Assembly (NCBI GenBank): GCA_013423325.1
Contig: BLJB01000089.1
Location: 311,788 to 375,787, forward strand
Direction: 5' to 3'
DNA: 64,000 nt
Source of the DNA: Usnea hakonensis
Lineage: Eukaryota > Ascomycota > Lecanoromycetes > Lecanorales > Parmeliaceae
The translations under genes were made by a program, and so were the position numbers. Position 1 is the stretch's first letter. Every line of letters begins with the position of its first letter. Below are positions 19,318 through 30,424 of the stretch, one piece after another. A model generated the notes under the pieces. It was not told the origin of the DNA. It did no database searches and saw nothing but the letters and a program-made list of their open reading frames with translations.

Positions 19318-21750
19318 ATGAATAGCGGCTATCTACCGAACGATGATGAATTGACGGCGGCTTATGAAGCACGCGCCAAGCGAAAACATGATAAACTCAT
19401 AAAAATGGGTGGGAGGCCAAGACGTCCGGTGCGGTTGCAGCCATCATGGACTGCTATCTACAACAGGAATGGTTTGAACTACCTGCCTGGCCATGAAGGG
19501 CAACTTTGGAGTCCTCATTCAGACAAAAAAAATCCAATGAATCACCATTGGGAGATTGAAAAGGAATACTTCAAGCATTATATCGACATCTGGCGGGATT
19601 TTCGGCAACACCAAGAAGAAATGTGGCGCGCGCGGGACTTTCACCGCTTAGAGACAGACTTAGAGCTTGATCATACCAATGCCGAATTGGTCAAAGTCTT
19701 GAAAAGGCTGAGTGACTGGGAAGAATTCGAGATGTTCTGGAGACATAAAAATGTTGATGCGTTGTATTATGAAGAATGTTTTCGCTCTTATCTCTCTGAA
19801 GTAATGAATTCGGAAACTCTGGGTGAGGAATCGTCACCGAGCTCTGAGGTTCACGAGAATATTCGCAATGGGATTTTTCAGTTCAGCATAAAACAAAGGC
19901 AAAAAGGAGTCATCAAGGATGAGATGGACTGGATCAAGAGTGAATGGCCAAAGCTGGTAGCCGATTCCATCGATACCATATCGCCGGATCTCCTGCCAGT
20001 TTTGGAGGCGAGATTCAAAAAACAGACTTACGCAACCTTCAATGCCATCCGGAAATTGGCAGGCCAGCCGGGCCACGCGATCAGACTGCCCGACGAGTCT
20101 ATGGATTATTACCATAGGATTTTGCATTGGAGCGCGGAGACTGCAATCTACAAGAAAATCTTCGTCGAATGGGAGGCATTTCTCGAATGGCGAGAGCACA
20201 AAATAGCTGATAATTCTACAGTGGAACCGCAAGGATATCAGTGTGCTCCATTCCGATCAGCGTTAGAAGTCTCCAGAGAATTTGAGGATTTTCGACGTCA
20301 TCAGTACGATCTCGCCTTGAGCTGGGTCAAATGCTCGCAGCGGGTTGTGAGATGGTACGAGGAAGAGGTCGAAATGCAAAAGCGAAATTACCGATATTCC
20401 AGTCCACGAGAATTAGAAGGTGTAGAAGGTGTGGCCGAAAAAGCACGTTCGTGGTTGACAAGGTCGGAAGAGAAACTTGCAGATGCTGCAAGGCGACTCG
20501 AAAAGTCTGCGCAAGATTACGCATCGGCCCTTTCAGAGCACGTGTCATTCTCCCACGGCAAGACTTGGATGGAAGGCCAACGGGGGGCATTCCTACCCAC
20601 ACCTCCTCCTTCCACTTCAGAAGTTTCGCGCACTTCACGATCTTCTTCCTCATCTCGCTCGAGATTCTCGTCTTCTTCTCGTTCTCTACGTTCGTCGCAG
20701 TCATCGCTCTCATCACGGTCTTCGCAGCCTTCACAGTCTTCCCAGTCTGCTGAGCCCCCTTCGAAGGATCGGAACCCACGAAAGCAGATCAGCTCTTCGC
20801 AGAAAGCTGAGCGGCGATCGAAGAAAATTAAAACAAGATTGAGAGCAAAGGTTGACAACCTCGACACAAATACAGAACAGCGAGCTACTCCCAAGATTTC
20901 CCCTGGGCCACAACAAGTCATTATAGATGATGATATCGAAATGGCAGACGCCTCAGAAGATCCAGGGACGGTCGACGGAGCGGAGAATGGAGATACAGAG
21001 ATGACAGATCCCCACGATGCGTTTGATTACAATACACCATTCTCCTCGGAGTCTCTGTCTAGGTCGTCCACGAAGATCGAATCCAAGAAGTCAGCCATAT
21101 CGAGTGGAAATGGTGTGACATCGAGAAATACTAAGTCTGTCTCGAGACCTGACCACACCGTCCTTGGCAGAATCCCAAAGAATTTAGGCAAGAAGCCGAC
21201 CAAGAAGGCCAAGACATTCACAGAGCAGCAAGCAATCATCCTCTTAGATGCTGCCTCACGCAAATCCTCTGCCTTGGAGTCTCCGCCACTCAGAAGAAGT
21301 GACCGGCTTAAGGAGTCCCTCGCATCAAATGGCAATGATGTGGGCGAGAAGCCGACCAAGAAGGCCAAGACATTCACAGAGCATCAAGACACTACTCATA
21401 TAAATTCTGCTTCTTCGAGCGCTGTTCCCCTGGAATCTCCACCGCTCAGAAGAAGTGACCGCCTCAAGGAGAAGGCTTCAGCGTCAGCCGTTACACCACC
21501 ATCGCATCCCAACCCTTCCCCTTCTTTGCAACCACCGGACCAGATGCAACCCAAATGGAAGTCTAGTACCATCAAGTCTTCTAGACCATCACGGCAGAAG
21601 AAGCCTAAAATACAACTAGATGCTCTTGAAACACTCCAAAACTCAACGCAGAAAACCCCAAGAAAACAAGCCAACATCGTTGAGCAATCCCGATCTCGGA
21701 GGCAAAAGATCCTTGAGAAACGAGCCCGCTCTACGGTTGGCCCAGGATGA
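19318..21750 (+). CDS. Family-B protein 2 (unrecognised; W/F/Q-rich helical repeats, basic SDRL tail)
   Basis: Single exon, 810 aa, paralogue of the 608-aa protein at 13427..15253. Conserved blocks: LIKMGGRPRRPVRLQPSWTA (27-46), WRDFRQHQEE (92-101), LSDWEEFEMFWRHK (131-144), WEAFLEWREHK and FEDFRRHQYDLALSWVKCSQ, then a coiled segment. A serine-rich stretch with many RS/SS dipeptides (about 435-485) follows, then a basic segment (KAERRSKKIKTRLRAK) and an acidic one (DDDIEMADASED). The tail has a 52-residue tandem repeat: KPTKKAKTFTE followed by ESPPLRRSDRLKE, units starting near residues 625 and 677. RRSDRL-type basic motifs occur in chromatin-associated proteins, so a nuclear role is plausible but unproven. 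It is divergent from the intact kinase with about 1 kb between. Confidence 0.82.
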   Translation: MNSGYLPNDDELTAAYEARAKRKHDKLIKMGGRPRRPVRLQPSWTAIYNRNGLNYLPGHEGQLWSPHSDKKNPMNHHWEIEKEYFKHYIDIWRDFRQHQEEMWRARDFHRLETDLELDHTNAELVKVLKRLSDWEEFEMFWRHKNVDALYYEECFRSYLSEVMNSETLGEESSPSSEVHENIRNGIFQFSIKQRQKGVIKDEMDWIKSEWPKLVADSIDTISPDLLPVLEARFKKQTYATFNAIRKLAGQPGHAIRLPDESMDYYHRILHWSAETAIYKKIFVEWEAFLEWREHKIADNSTVEPQGYQCAPFRSALEVSREFEDFRRHQYDLALSWVKCSQRVVRWYEEEVEMQKRNYRYSSPRELEGVEGVAEKARSWLTRSEEKLADAARRLEKSAQDYASALSEHVSFSHGKTWMEGQRGAFLPTPPPSTSEVSRTSRSSSSSRSRFSSSSRSLRSSQSSLSSRSSQPSQSSQSAEPPSKDRNPRKQISSSQKAERRSKKIKTRLRAKVDNLDTNTEQRATPKISPGPQQVIIDDDIEMADASEDPGTVDGAENGDTEMTDPHDAFDYNTPFSSESLSRSSTKIESKKSAISSGNGVTSRNTKSVSRPDHTVLGRIPKNLGKKPTKKAKTFTEQQAIILLDAASRKSSALESPPLRRSDRLKESLASNGNDVGEKPTKKAKTFTEHQDTTHINSASSSAVPLESPPLRRSDRLKEKASASAVTPPSHPNPSPSLQPPDQMQPKWKSSTIKSSRPSRQKKPKIQLDALETLQNSTQKTPRKQANIVEQSRSRRQKILEKRARSTVGPG
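21190..21475 (+). repeat. 156-bp intragenic tandem repeat in family-B gene 2
   Basis: AAGCCGACCAAGAAGGCCAA and AGAAGAAGTGACCG recur with a period of 156 bases (52 codons). The two units keep frame and differ mainly in the linker between the KAKTFTE and RRSDRL motifs. Confidence 0.85.
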
Positions 21751-22080
21751 GGAAAAAGTCTGCTTCTGCATCTGGTCATCGATTTCGACATACCTCCTTG
21801 ATAGCACCGAAGCATGTTTCTGCGTTCTGGGTAACGGCGTAAGAATTCGCTAGATGTTCTCTGCTTACAATATCGTTATCTATGTCGGACATGCTTGCAT
21901 TCTTATACTGGAGTTTTCGATACTTGCAAATTCGACTGAACGACCTCAATCGACTACTGGTGGATGATGAGAGGGAGTTAGCTGATGGCGCATAGGAGAC
22001 ATAGGCTACCGGTGTATGGTTTGCGATTGAATGATGGAGTCTCATGTCGATTCACCACGAAGAGCGAAATACAGAAATAT
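21751..22080. other. 3' region of family-B gene 2
   Basis: About 330 bases without a supported gene. Confidence 0.35.
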
Positions 22081-22712
22081 GTGTCAGCCATCGGCCATAG
22101 CAGTGTCTGAGGGGCGTCAAGATAGACGGACTCCAAGAATGGCACTACTTTGGAGAAGATGAAAAATTGACTGCCGCGGAGAGAGAGAAAAGAAATTGGG
22201 GGGGAAAGATCAAAAAGAGTTTGAAAAAATCAAGGGAAGAATCAAACAACTATGTGTCTGTCATCAGCCAAGGCAGTGCCGGAGGAATGTCAAGAAAGGC
22301 ATACTTCAAGAAGTGCACTGGCATGGAGAAGACGAGAGATGTCTCGAGCCACGGGAAGGGAAGGGAGAAAGAGGGGGAGGGGTCCAAAAAAATGGACAAG
22401 ATGATGGGAGGAATTGAAAGAGATAACATGATCAAAGGAATCAATGGACGGGGAAGGACCAAGACGACGAGTGAACAAAGAGAGCAGAAAGTCGGGAAAG
22501 AGCACAAGACAGTCGAGTCAGAGTCGGCAACAAAGCCAGAAGGACTGGACAAATCGCCAGCGACAGCACCACAACGCAAAGCAACAGAGGCGCACGCCAA
22601 CATCCCGCATCCAGCAGGATTGAGAGAGAGAGAGCAACGGATTCCAAGGGGGTTTTTTCAAATATCACATTCTACCAATTCTCCAGGGCAGATATTCCTC
22701 ATTTTTCTATAG
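22081..22712 (+). pseudogene. Truncated family-B fragment, copy 3
   Basis: The frame EWHYFGEDEKLTAAEREKRN resembles the N-terminus of family-B protein 2 (YLPNDDELTAAYEARAKRKH) and has no ATG of its own at that point. It continues for about 180 codons as a lysine/glutamate-rich low-complexity sequence to a stop at 22710, with none of the W/F blocks. About 85 bases at 22081..22170 are repeated imperfectly at 22254..22345, giving LQEWHYFGEDEK and LQEVHWHGEDER in two frames. I take it as the decayed 5' end of a third family-B gene. The homology is short, so certainty is low. Confidence 0.4.
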
Positions 22713-23629
22713 GATATTTACATACATGCAAAGGAATCTCAAAGGGTCTCATGTCATCACTCCACTCATCATGATCATACCTGACATACAACATACAATA
22801 ATCATACTCAGCCAACGCCAAATCACAAACACACAAGCCCTTTCCCACCCTCCCCCAAGGATCCCTACCTAAGCCCCAATACCCATTACACCCAGCCCAA
22901 ACCCAGCCCCAAGTCCGCCCCTCTCCTCCGCCCCCTATCCCCCGGGGGCATCCTCCCACAACTAATCACCCACCCACTCACAAACACCATCCCCAAATCA
23001 CAAAAAACGAATCTCAATCCTCCGCTGCCTTTGTATCTCCCTCAACCAACTAGCACGCCCAAAAAAGGAAAGTATATAGTTCCTTCCAGCAGAGGCCCAA
23101 ACCAGGAAGAAGTTTCAAACCTGCACGCTAGCCCGACGGTAAATTGTACAGGATAGGGTACTACCTCCCTTACTTCGGCCAAGTCTCAGCCTCCGACTAC
23201 AAAAACTGAGCGTCCTCGAGAACCGGCATGCATGAACGCCGTGAGCTACGCCAAGTACACTTTGTCAAGCATCACAGAATCACATCATTTCAAGGCAGGA
23301 CTATATCAAGAGCCGTCGGTTGTTGTGTGGATAGCACGTCTTCAAAGCTTCATATTTTGACTATGCACCTAATCGCAAAGAAGTAGTGCTTTAGTTATAG
23401 AATGACAAGCCCAAACCTGCAAAAAAGTCCACCATGAAGATGAAGCGCATTTGGGGGGGGTATCTCTAATATCAAGCAACACGACTACCTCCAAACGCCC
23501 AAGTCTCAAGTCTGACTTTGTGAAAGCCAGCAAGATGTGTATGCATCGCCCTCCTATTGAATGCAGAAATGGGGCAAAGGAAATATGGGCCGCAGTCCTG
23601 TGATGTAGCAAATACAAATGGCAACAAAA
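22713..23629. other. Intergenic, 917 bp
   Basis: C-rich on the plus strand (many CCC/CCA runs at 22840-22990). No gene supported. It marks the right border of the accessory island. Confidence 0.4.
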
Positions 23630-26600
23630 TCATACTCCGCGCTCGGAAGATCTAGCAGCCTCACGACTAATTAGATCGTCAAACATTTTTGTCGTTCCTT
23701 CTGAAGAGACCACGGGAGCGCGCTTTGCTTTCTTGCTTACGCGCTCTTCGTCCGCCGCAAGCCTGTGCTTTCGCCCTCCTTTGTTCTCTTTGTTATGGCT
23801 CATGTCTTCATTCACCTCCGCATTGTGGCCATTGACCCAACTCCCAGTACCTCTTGAACCCGTGCGCTCCGAGGCTACAGGAGTATCATTAACTTCTTTC
23901 GTAGAGTTAGAATCAGGCAAGGACTGGATTCGGGGTAGATGATTGTTTGTAATTGCGGGTTGAATTGGGTCAGCAACTGAAGACACCCAACCCATACTGC
24001 CGTTGCCTATAGCGACATTCGGAGCGGTAGAAGGAGGAGGTAGCATGTCTCCGGTGGCTGTCATAGGACCATGTATGTAGACTGGCTGAGTACTAGCCAT
24101 TGAGGGGTCAATGTCTGCTGAAGACAGGTTATGCGCCGAAGTTTGTGGGAATGGAGCTTGTTGGAATGGACGATATTCCTTCTCTTTTCGTCCTAGAATC
24201 ATTGCGTTATGAGCCTTTGGGTTACGGCGGCGCAGTTGTTCGTCCCGCTGCATCTGTTCGGCCTCCATTCTCTCCTTTGCAGTCAACTCAACACCATCCT
24301 CAATATGATAAGTCTCAGACGGTATGATGGACAGAATTTTGTTTCTAGGGAAATGATCAGCATATGTTGTTCGCTCCTTGGAAAGGGAAATCACTACTTA
24401 CTGGGTCGGGGCAGCCAGTAGACGGTCCAAAACAAGTGGATCTTTGCCAAGGAATTGACTCAGATCTTCTTGTTTCACTTGTTTTGGTGGGAACAGATAC
24501 TGTCCTGCGCCTTTGAGAGCGCTTCGATTTGGATTCTTCTTGTCTACCACACGAGTGGCAAGCTGCTCCTTGAATAGCGCTTGATTTTGGATGGCCTGCT
24601 CGAAGGTACCGCCAACTGTAAGGCGATAAACGTAGACCGGTTTCTGCTGTCCAATGCGATACGCTCTGCCAATAGCTTGCTGTTCCCACATAGGATTGAA
24701 ATGATCGTCCAATATCACGACTCGGTTGGCTCCGAATAAGTTCAGACCTTGCCCGCCTGCCCTTGTTGATATAAGACAGACATTGACGTTCCCTTCATTG
24801 AATGATTTTGTCATGGACTGTCTTTTCTGAGGGTCGACCTTGCCGTCAATGCGCACGTACTTTTTGTGCAGGCTCAGAAGCTGTTCTCCAATGTAGTCCA
24901 GTGTTTGTAGTGAATGTGAAAAGACGAGGACCTTGTCGTGTGCGTCCTGCGAGAACTCCAAAATGTTCATCAAGACTTGAGTTTTATGGGAGAGAGCCAG
25001 AGCGTCAATAGGCTCAGCTAGCGTTTCAAAGACTTTCCGACTCTCATCTTTTGTCTTAGAAAGCGTGACGCGGGAGACTGGATCTTCTAGGACCGCCATA
25101 TTGTCTTCTGAGCCAATCAGGGCCTCTTCCAGAATAGCTGCACTCTCCCTTCTCTTTTGCGGAGCTGATTTTGAGCTTCCCGAACCAGGCACTACCTCCA
25201 GAAGCTTCTTCTTATAACACTTTGGGTGATTACAAAGGAGTCTAAGGAAAGACAGCCAGGACCATAATGTAGCTACGCGAGGTTCCTGATCCCTGCTAGC
25301 GCTCCGCATGTTTTCAGCATAGATGCCGTAGAGTTCATGCTGTACTCCGGTGAGTGGAACTGTAATCACAAATTCGGATTTTTCTTTCAATTGAGCACGG
25401 AGGCAGGAGACGTCGGCTCGATGGACTTTTGGTTCCATCTCTAACTCCAAAGCCTTCAGCCTCTTTCGGCTCTCTCGATATTGTGATGGTGTGCTATCTT
25501 GATAAAGACCCTCATTGATTGGCTCTTCGTAGGTCGCTTTGAATTCTGGGTAGGTTCCGAGATACCCTGGAGCGATCCAATCTATAACCGAGTGATACTC
25601 TCCAAGGTTATTGTTCAGTGGTGAGCCGGTGAGAGCAATACGGCTCTTCGTTCTGATCTGGTTCACCGCCTGATTCAGACTGGAAGTCTTTTTCTTGAAC
25701 TGATGAGCTTCATCCGCAACTACAAGAGTCGGACGGTCCAGCAAAGCCTTTCTTACCGCTGTATGCTGCTTTTCATCGAGAGCTGCTTTTTTCTCTTTGG
25801 TCATGGCATCAGTTCGGGGTCTGTTATGAATCAAGCCTTTGAAGGCATCATATCCTAGCAGTAGAATGCCACCTGTTTTGCTCCAAGCATGGATTTCGCT
25901 AAGTCGATCTGCTTTGTCCATGGCGGGGGTCACCTTTCTGAGCTCCCCAAAACTGTCTGAGCGAGGCTGAGGGGGCCATAACAAGCATTCATCCCACCAG
26001 TTTTCAACCAGAGCTGGGGGGCACAAGATGAGGGTACGGGACTTGCGTAGGCCGGGTGGTACTTGATTGCGTATATTCTCATTCGAAGATCGAGCTGCTT
26101 CTGAAAGTGTAACAATCAATGCTATGACTTGCATCGTTTTCCCGAGCCCCATGGTCTGAGCTAGAAGACAGCCTTGGAGGTCGTCATGTTCTACAGTTAT
26201 CTCCCTCCATAAAAATTGCAAGCCTTCCTCCTGATGAGGTTTGATGCGGGCGCCATTTCCGAAACTAGGGTTGAGGTACACAAAGTCTTCGCTTGCAAGC
26301 TTGCCGGGGTTGACGACCACTTTTAGAGAATCCATGTTGACTGCGCTCATTCTTTCAAATCGGGGTTTCAGCTCTTCTCGTCGTCGACGCTCCTCATTAG
26401 CGCGTAGGCGGTTCTGCGCCGCGTGTCTCTTGTCCAAAGTTTGCTGGCTTTCGGGTACAACGTACTTTCTTTTGCGCGTTTGACTAGCTTGTAGACCTTC
26501 TTCGGAGTCTTCTCGAACGATCAAATCTCGTCTCTTCTTCAGTGTCTTCTGAGATGGAGGTGAAGGAATCTCGTTGCAGCGCTGCAAACATTCAAGCAAG

Positions 26601-29600
26601 CAGTCGTGGAAATGCTCGTATCCATCATCATCCTCTAAAGTTGCTATGATGTGGGGGAAATGAATACCTTTAGTTGTTACCTTCACAGGTATTGTCCAGC
26701 AAACACGCCATGTGGCAATGCGCATGATGCCGTCAGAGACTTCTTTGTCCATGCCTTCAAGGCGCTGCTTATAACGTCTAAGCGCTTTCAGGCCTGAAAT
26801 CACTTGCGTGCGAGAGACCTCCATGCTCGTTCCATTCAAGTATTGTGAAGCAACCTGGCGTTCACGTGCCGGTGTATGGGCCACCATCCATGTAAGTAAC
26901 CGCCTTCTATCTTGCCGTTCCACTAATTCCGCAGGATTCATCTCCTTGATCCCCTCCACATCGTCCAATCCCGGAAGGTGGTTTGGTAGGTCACCGTCGA
27001 GATTTTCCTTCGAGTCGCCAGAATCACTCTCGAGGCTGATGACTTCTATGGTCTTGGTCGGAGACTTCGGAAGCGTAGGAGGCGTCTTGAATACAAGCTT
27101 CTTCTTGCGACTGCGTTGAAATATCTCGCTGTCATCTTCGCTGCCGTACAAAGGCGGCGTTCGAACTGCAAAAGGGGGCTCAGGCTTTGGAGCAAATATC
27201 TCTGGCTCTATAGGATCCGATAGCTGGGTCAAATCAATAATACTGGATGGAGAAGGTATTGGCAGACTGGATTTCTGGGGCCGTTTCATTGGTGTCTTTG
27301 GCTTCGGTTCGTTGCAAACTAAGGTGTTCGAATCGGTGTCGTCTTCTGCCTCGGCCATTGTTAGATTATTATCACTGATTTTGGACTGGTAGTCGTCTCC
27401 GTATGCATTGTCTTCAATGATGAAATCATTCAAATCATCTTCTGAACTGTCACAGCTTTCGGTATTAGTTGAAAGGATTTCTTCGCCATCTTCGGGCACC
27501 TCTACAGGCTGCAGACACTGAGCCACTCTAGGCTTTGTTGGGAACGACAATTTTACCGGTGCTTTTCGTAACTTCAACGTATCGATCTTCCACTTGATGT
27601 CTTCACGATCGAAGATAGTTGGCTGAAGAATGTTACATTGCTTCTTGATTTGACTGGTCTTTGACCATTCCTGTTCAGCAATCTTCGCCCGGAGACCAGT
27701 AGTACGGGCTTCAAATTCCTCGAGCTTATAGGTATACGACGCAATCTGCTTTAGTGAGTCCCTGTTACGTCTGGATTTGGTCCAGAGACGCCACTCCTTG
27801 AACCTCAACTTAGGGAGCCTTTTGAGAGTCCAATCATGGACGATCTGCTCGATGGCAGCATCAATTGCCCCTTGAACCTCTGCGCTAGGTACTTTCGCAC
27901 TTTTCGAACGACCCAGTGGCCGTACCATGTCTACTCCGCGTTCTTTCTCCATTTCGAGCCACGTCTCTAGATCGTATTCCCCATCCGAATCCGAGTCACC
28001 GTATAAAGGAAGAACCTCATCTTTTCCATCCACAAAATTCCACTTCTCGAGAGCCTTCCACTCAGAATCTTCGCTCTCATCGCAAGCGAGAGCCGGGTCA
28101 GCGACGTTGAATACGTTGCCGGCCCTTTCAACAACCTCTGTCGCATCAACAGCAGTATTGTCCTTGTTCCACACTGACCGATTCGCTCTCGATGCTGCAA
28201 TACCATGTGAGGAGGGTGAAAAGACGGTGATGGAAAGGGGCCAATTCTTTCTGCCGATTCGATCTGGGTAAGGAATCATTCCAATATGTTTACGTTCATT
28301 CCGCTCCATAGGAATCCTCTGGGCCCGAAGAAAATATTTCAGGCGGGCGTTGACATATATGCGCTGGCCTTTACCGACGTCGTTCTTAGGACAGATGTTG
28401 AAATTATCAAGGTAGTTTGGTTGTTCGGGTTGTGATGATTCTCTTACCGCCTGACCCTTATCCAAATCCTCATTAAGACCAACGTCGCCATATATCAAGT
28501 TGTCAATTGGCACGGATTCGAACCCGAGATAAACCTGGCTTGCATTTCTCTGCGCCTTCTTGCCGTACGACCGCTGCTGTACGTAATTTGGATAATTGGC
28601 CTCTCGTATATTCGGGGCAGATGATCCACTGTCAGCCGCCTCCCTTGATATTGGCTTTCCAAATTGTTGATCTTCGATATCGTTATCAACCTCGTGAACC
28701 GAGATGGGTCTCATTCGCTTTCGCCCATTTGCATTTATCGACACGACTCCAGGCTCTGCAGCAGCGGCTACTGAGTTGTGTTCGCGCTCTGATGTCGACA
28801 TGACCGCCTCCACGGGAATAGGGGACTCCTTGCTGTCCACTGGAGCCTCATTTCCGAAGGGTGGATAGCCTGACGTTATGGAAAAGTTTGTTTCAGAGGA
28901 CGTATCAGCCTTTGTTTCTTTTTCAAGTGTCCCTGGGGAGCTGGATGATTCATCGAAAGTTGACGATTTCGCAGCGCTGGTCTGTGTCAACCCTGGTTTA
29001 TCAGGCTGGGGTAACACCAAACGCCGCCTTTTCTTTCCTGTCTCGTCGACAACTATGGTTTCATATTGATGTTGAGCTTGGTCTATTTTGGAGGCGACTG
29101 TCGCGTTATTTGAAGCAAGTTCTTTTGGACCTATAGCCACTGTGCCAAAATTATCCGTGTTCGTCTTAGGTCTGGCGTCGTCAGGTTGTCCTTCCGTCCG
29201 GTTGATTTCCAAGCTTAGCTCATTTTCCGTATCTTCTAACCGGCGGGACGTGGGTTCATGTTGTCCATCAGGTCCTCCGAGCTCAGGCCCTTCCTCGAGA
29301 ACATGTTTGAGCTGTGCTGGAGGATTGCTGAGCCCAAGGTGACGCTGAGACTGCGCAGAGGAATTTACTGGAGATAACAATGAGGTCTGAGCCCTCGAAG
29401 TGGCTCTTGGTTCGAAGGGCGTTGGAGTTGCGGGATATGAAGAATCTATTCGTGAGCCCACGCCAACACTCGATAGCCGCACAAGACGCTGGGCCCGCTC
29501 GTGGAATTTTGGAGACAGATCTTGGAGCTGCCCGATGAGGTCATCGATAGCGCCTCTCTGAAAAAAGGACTTGATCCCTAGTTCATCTCGTAGACTAACG

Positions 29601-29815
29601 GTGTTCACCTGTGTTAGGAGAGCAAGGCCATTGACTTCGTTCTCGCGGAGGGTGTTGGCGAAGCTTTTAGCATTTGGCATTGATAGCGATGCATTCAATC
29701 TCCGCAATTGGCCGTCATCGTCGGTTAGGGCGAACACCACCTGCTCCACTGTCCAGTACCACGGGTCCTGAACTGACGAAGCCGGCCCTTCAATTGAGGT
29801 TTGAATGAATGGCAT
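23630..29815 (-). CDS. SNF2-family ATPase, ATRX/Rad54-like, with N-terminal SAM-like domain
   Basis: Exons 24402..29815 and 23630..24344, intron 24345..24401 (GTAAGT...CCTAG); about 2042 aa. Residues 20-95 (WYWTVEQVVFALTDDD, LTQVNTVSLRDELGIKSFFQ) look like a SAM domain. A long acidic, disordered region follows. The ATPase core starts at RIKPHQEEGLQFLWREI, with Walker A TMGLGKT near 1222, DEAH (VVADEAHQF) near 1368 and LTGSPLNN. Helicase C shows STRAGGQGLN near 1687 and QAIGRAYRIGQQKPVYVYRL near 1713. This motif set is typical of the Rad54/ATRX subgroup of DNA translocases that remodel nucleosomes. The second exon is basic and disordered. The protein is nuclear by inference. I cannot decide between ATRX orthologue and a fungal-specific relative. 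Confidence 0.92.
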
Positions 29816-30424
29816 GCTTGCCCGAGTAGGCAGGCTGAATTAACCAAGCCACAATATGCTATTCCACATGGGGGCAAAGTGGTGAGGTCCAAGATGTTCG
29901 GAAGCCGTGAGGTGGTAGGTATGAGGAAGTGAGAACTCGTTCTTGTCTGAGGATCATAGCGAGCAGAAGATGTGAAGGCAATGCGGACCAAGAGTGAAGT
30001 TGTAATCGTAGAAATGCTCAAGAGACGAGCCTGCCTCGACTGATAACAACGCGGCTAGGTTTCACCTTCCAGTCAGTCAGTAAAGTACTTGTGTGGTATA
30101 GATTTTCTGGAGGCCCATACCTCATCTCATGATTCCCTCCATTCTGGTTTTCCCTGCCTTGCATTGATTTGCTATTCACAACTTTCCAGTTTTCGCTGAT
30201 AGTAGGTAGGTTAAATGGTCCTCGAGTTTCGAAGGTTCGAAGGCGTGACGCGACTATGAGGTTCATGTGGGAGTGTTTGTTGCGGGGATTGCGCGCCAAG
30301 CTTGTTCCGGAGATACCGACTCTTAAACCCGAGCTTATGAATTGACTTCCTACAAGTTTTCTCACATTTCCTTCACATATCACAAGTAAAAGGCAATCTT
30401 CCACAGGACTTGGTACGGGTCGAG
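29816..30424. promoter_or_regulatory. Divergent promoter region between SNF2 ATPase and GSH2
   Basis: About 610 bases between two divergent start codons. No gene is supported inside it. I see no strong motif. Confidence 0.4.

Noticed and set aside
28507..28600. tRNA-like B-box word (GATTCGAACCC)
   Set aside because: It lies inside the SNF2 coding sequence and no cloverleaf can be drawn around it.
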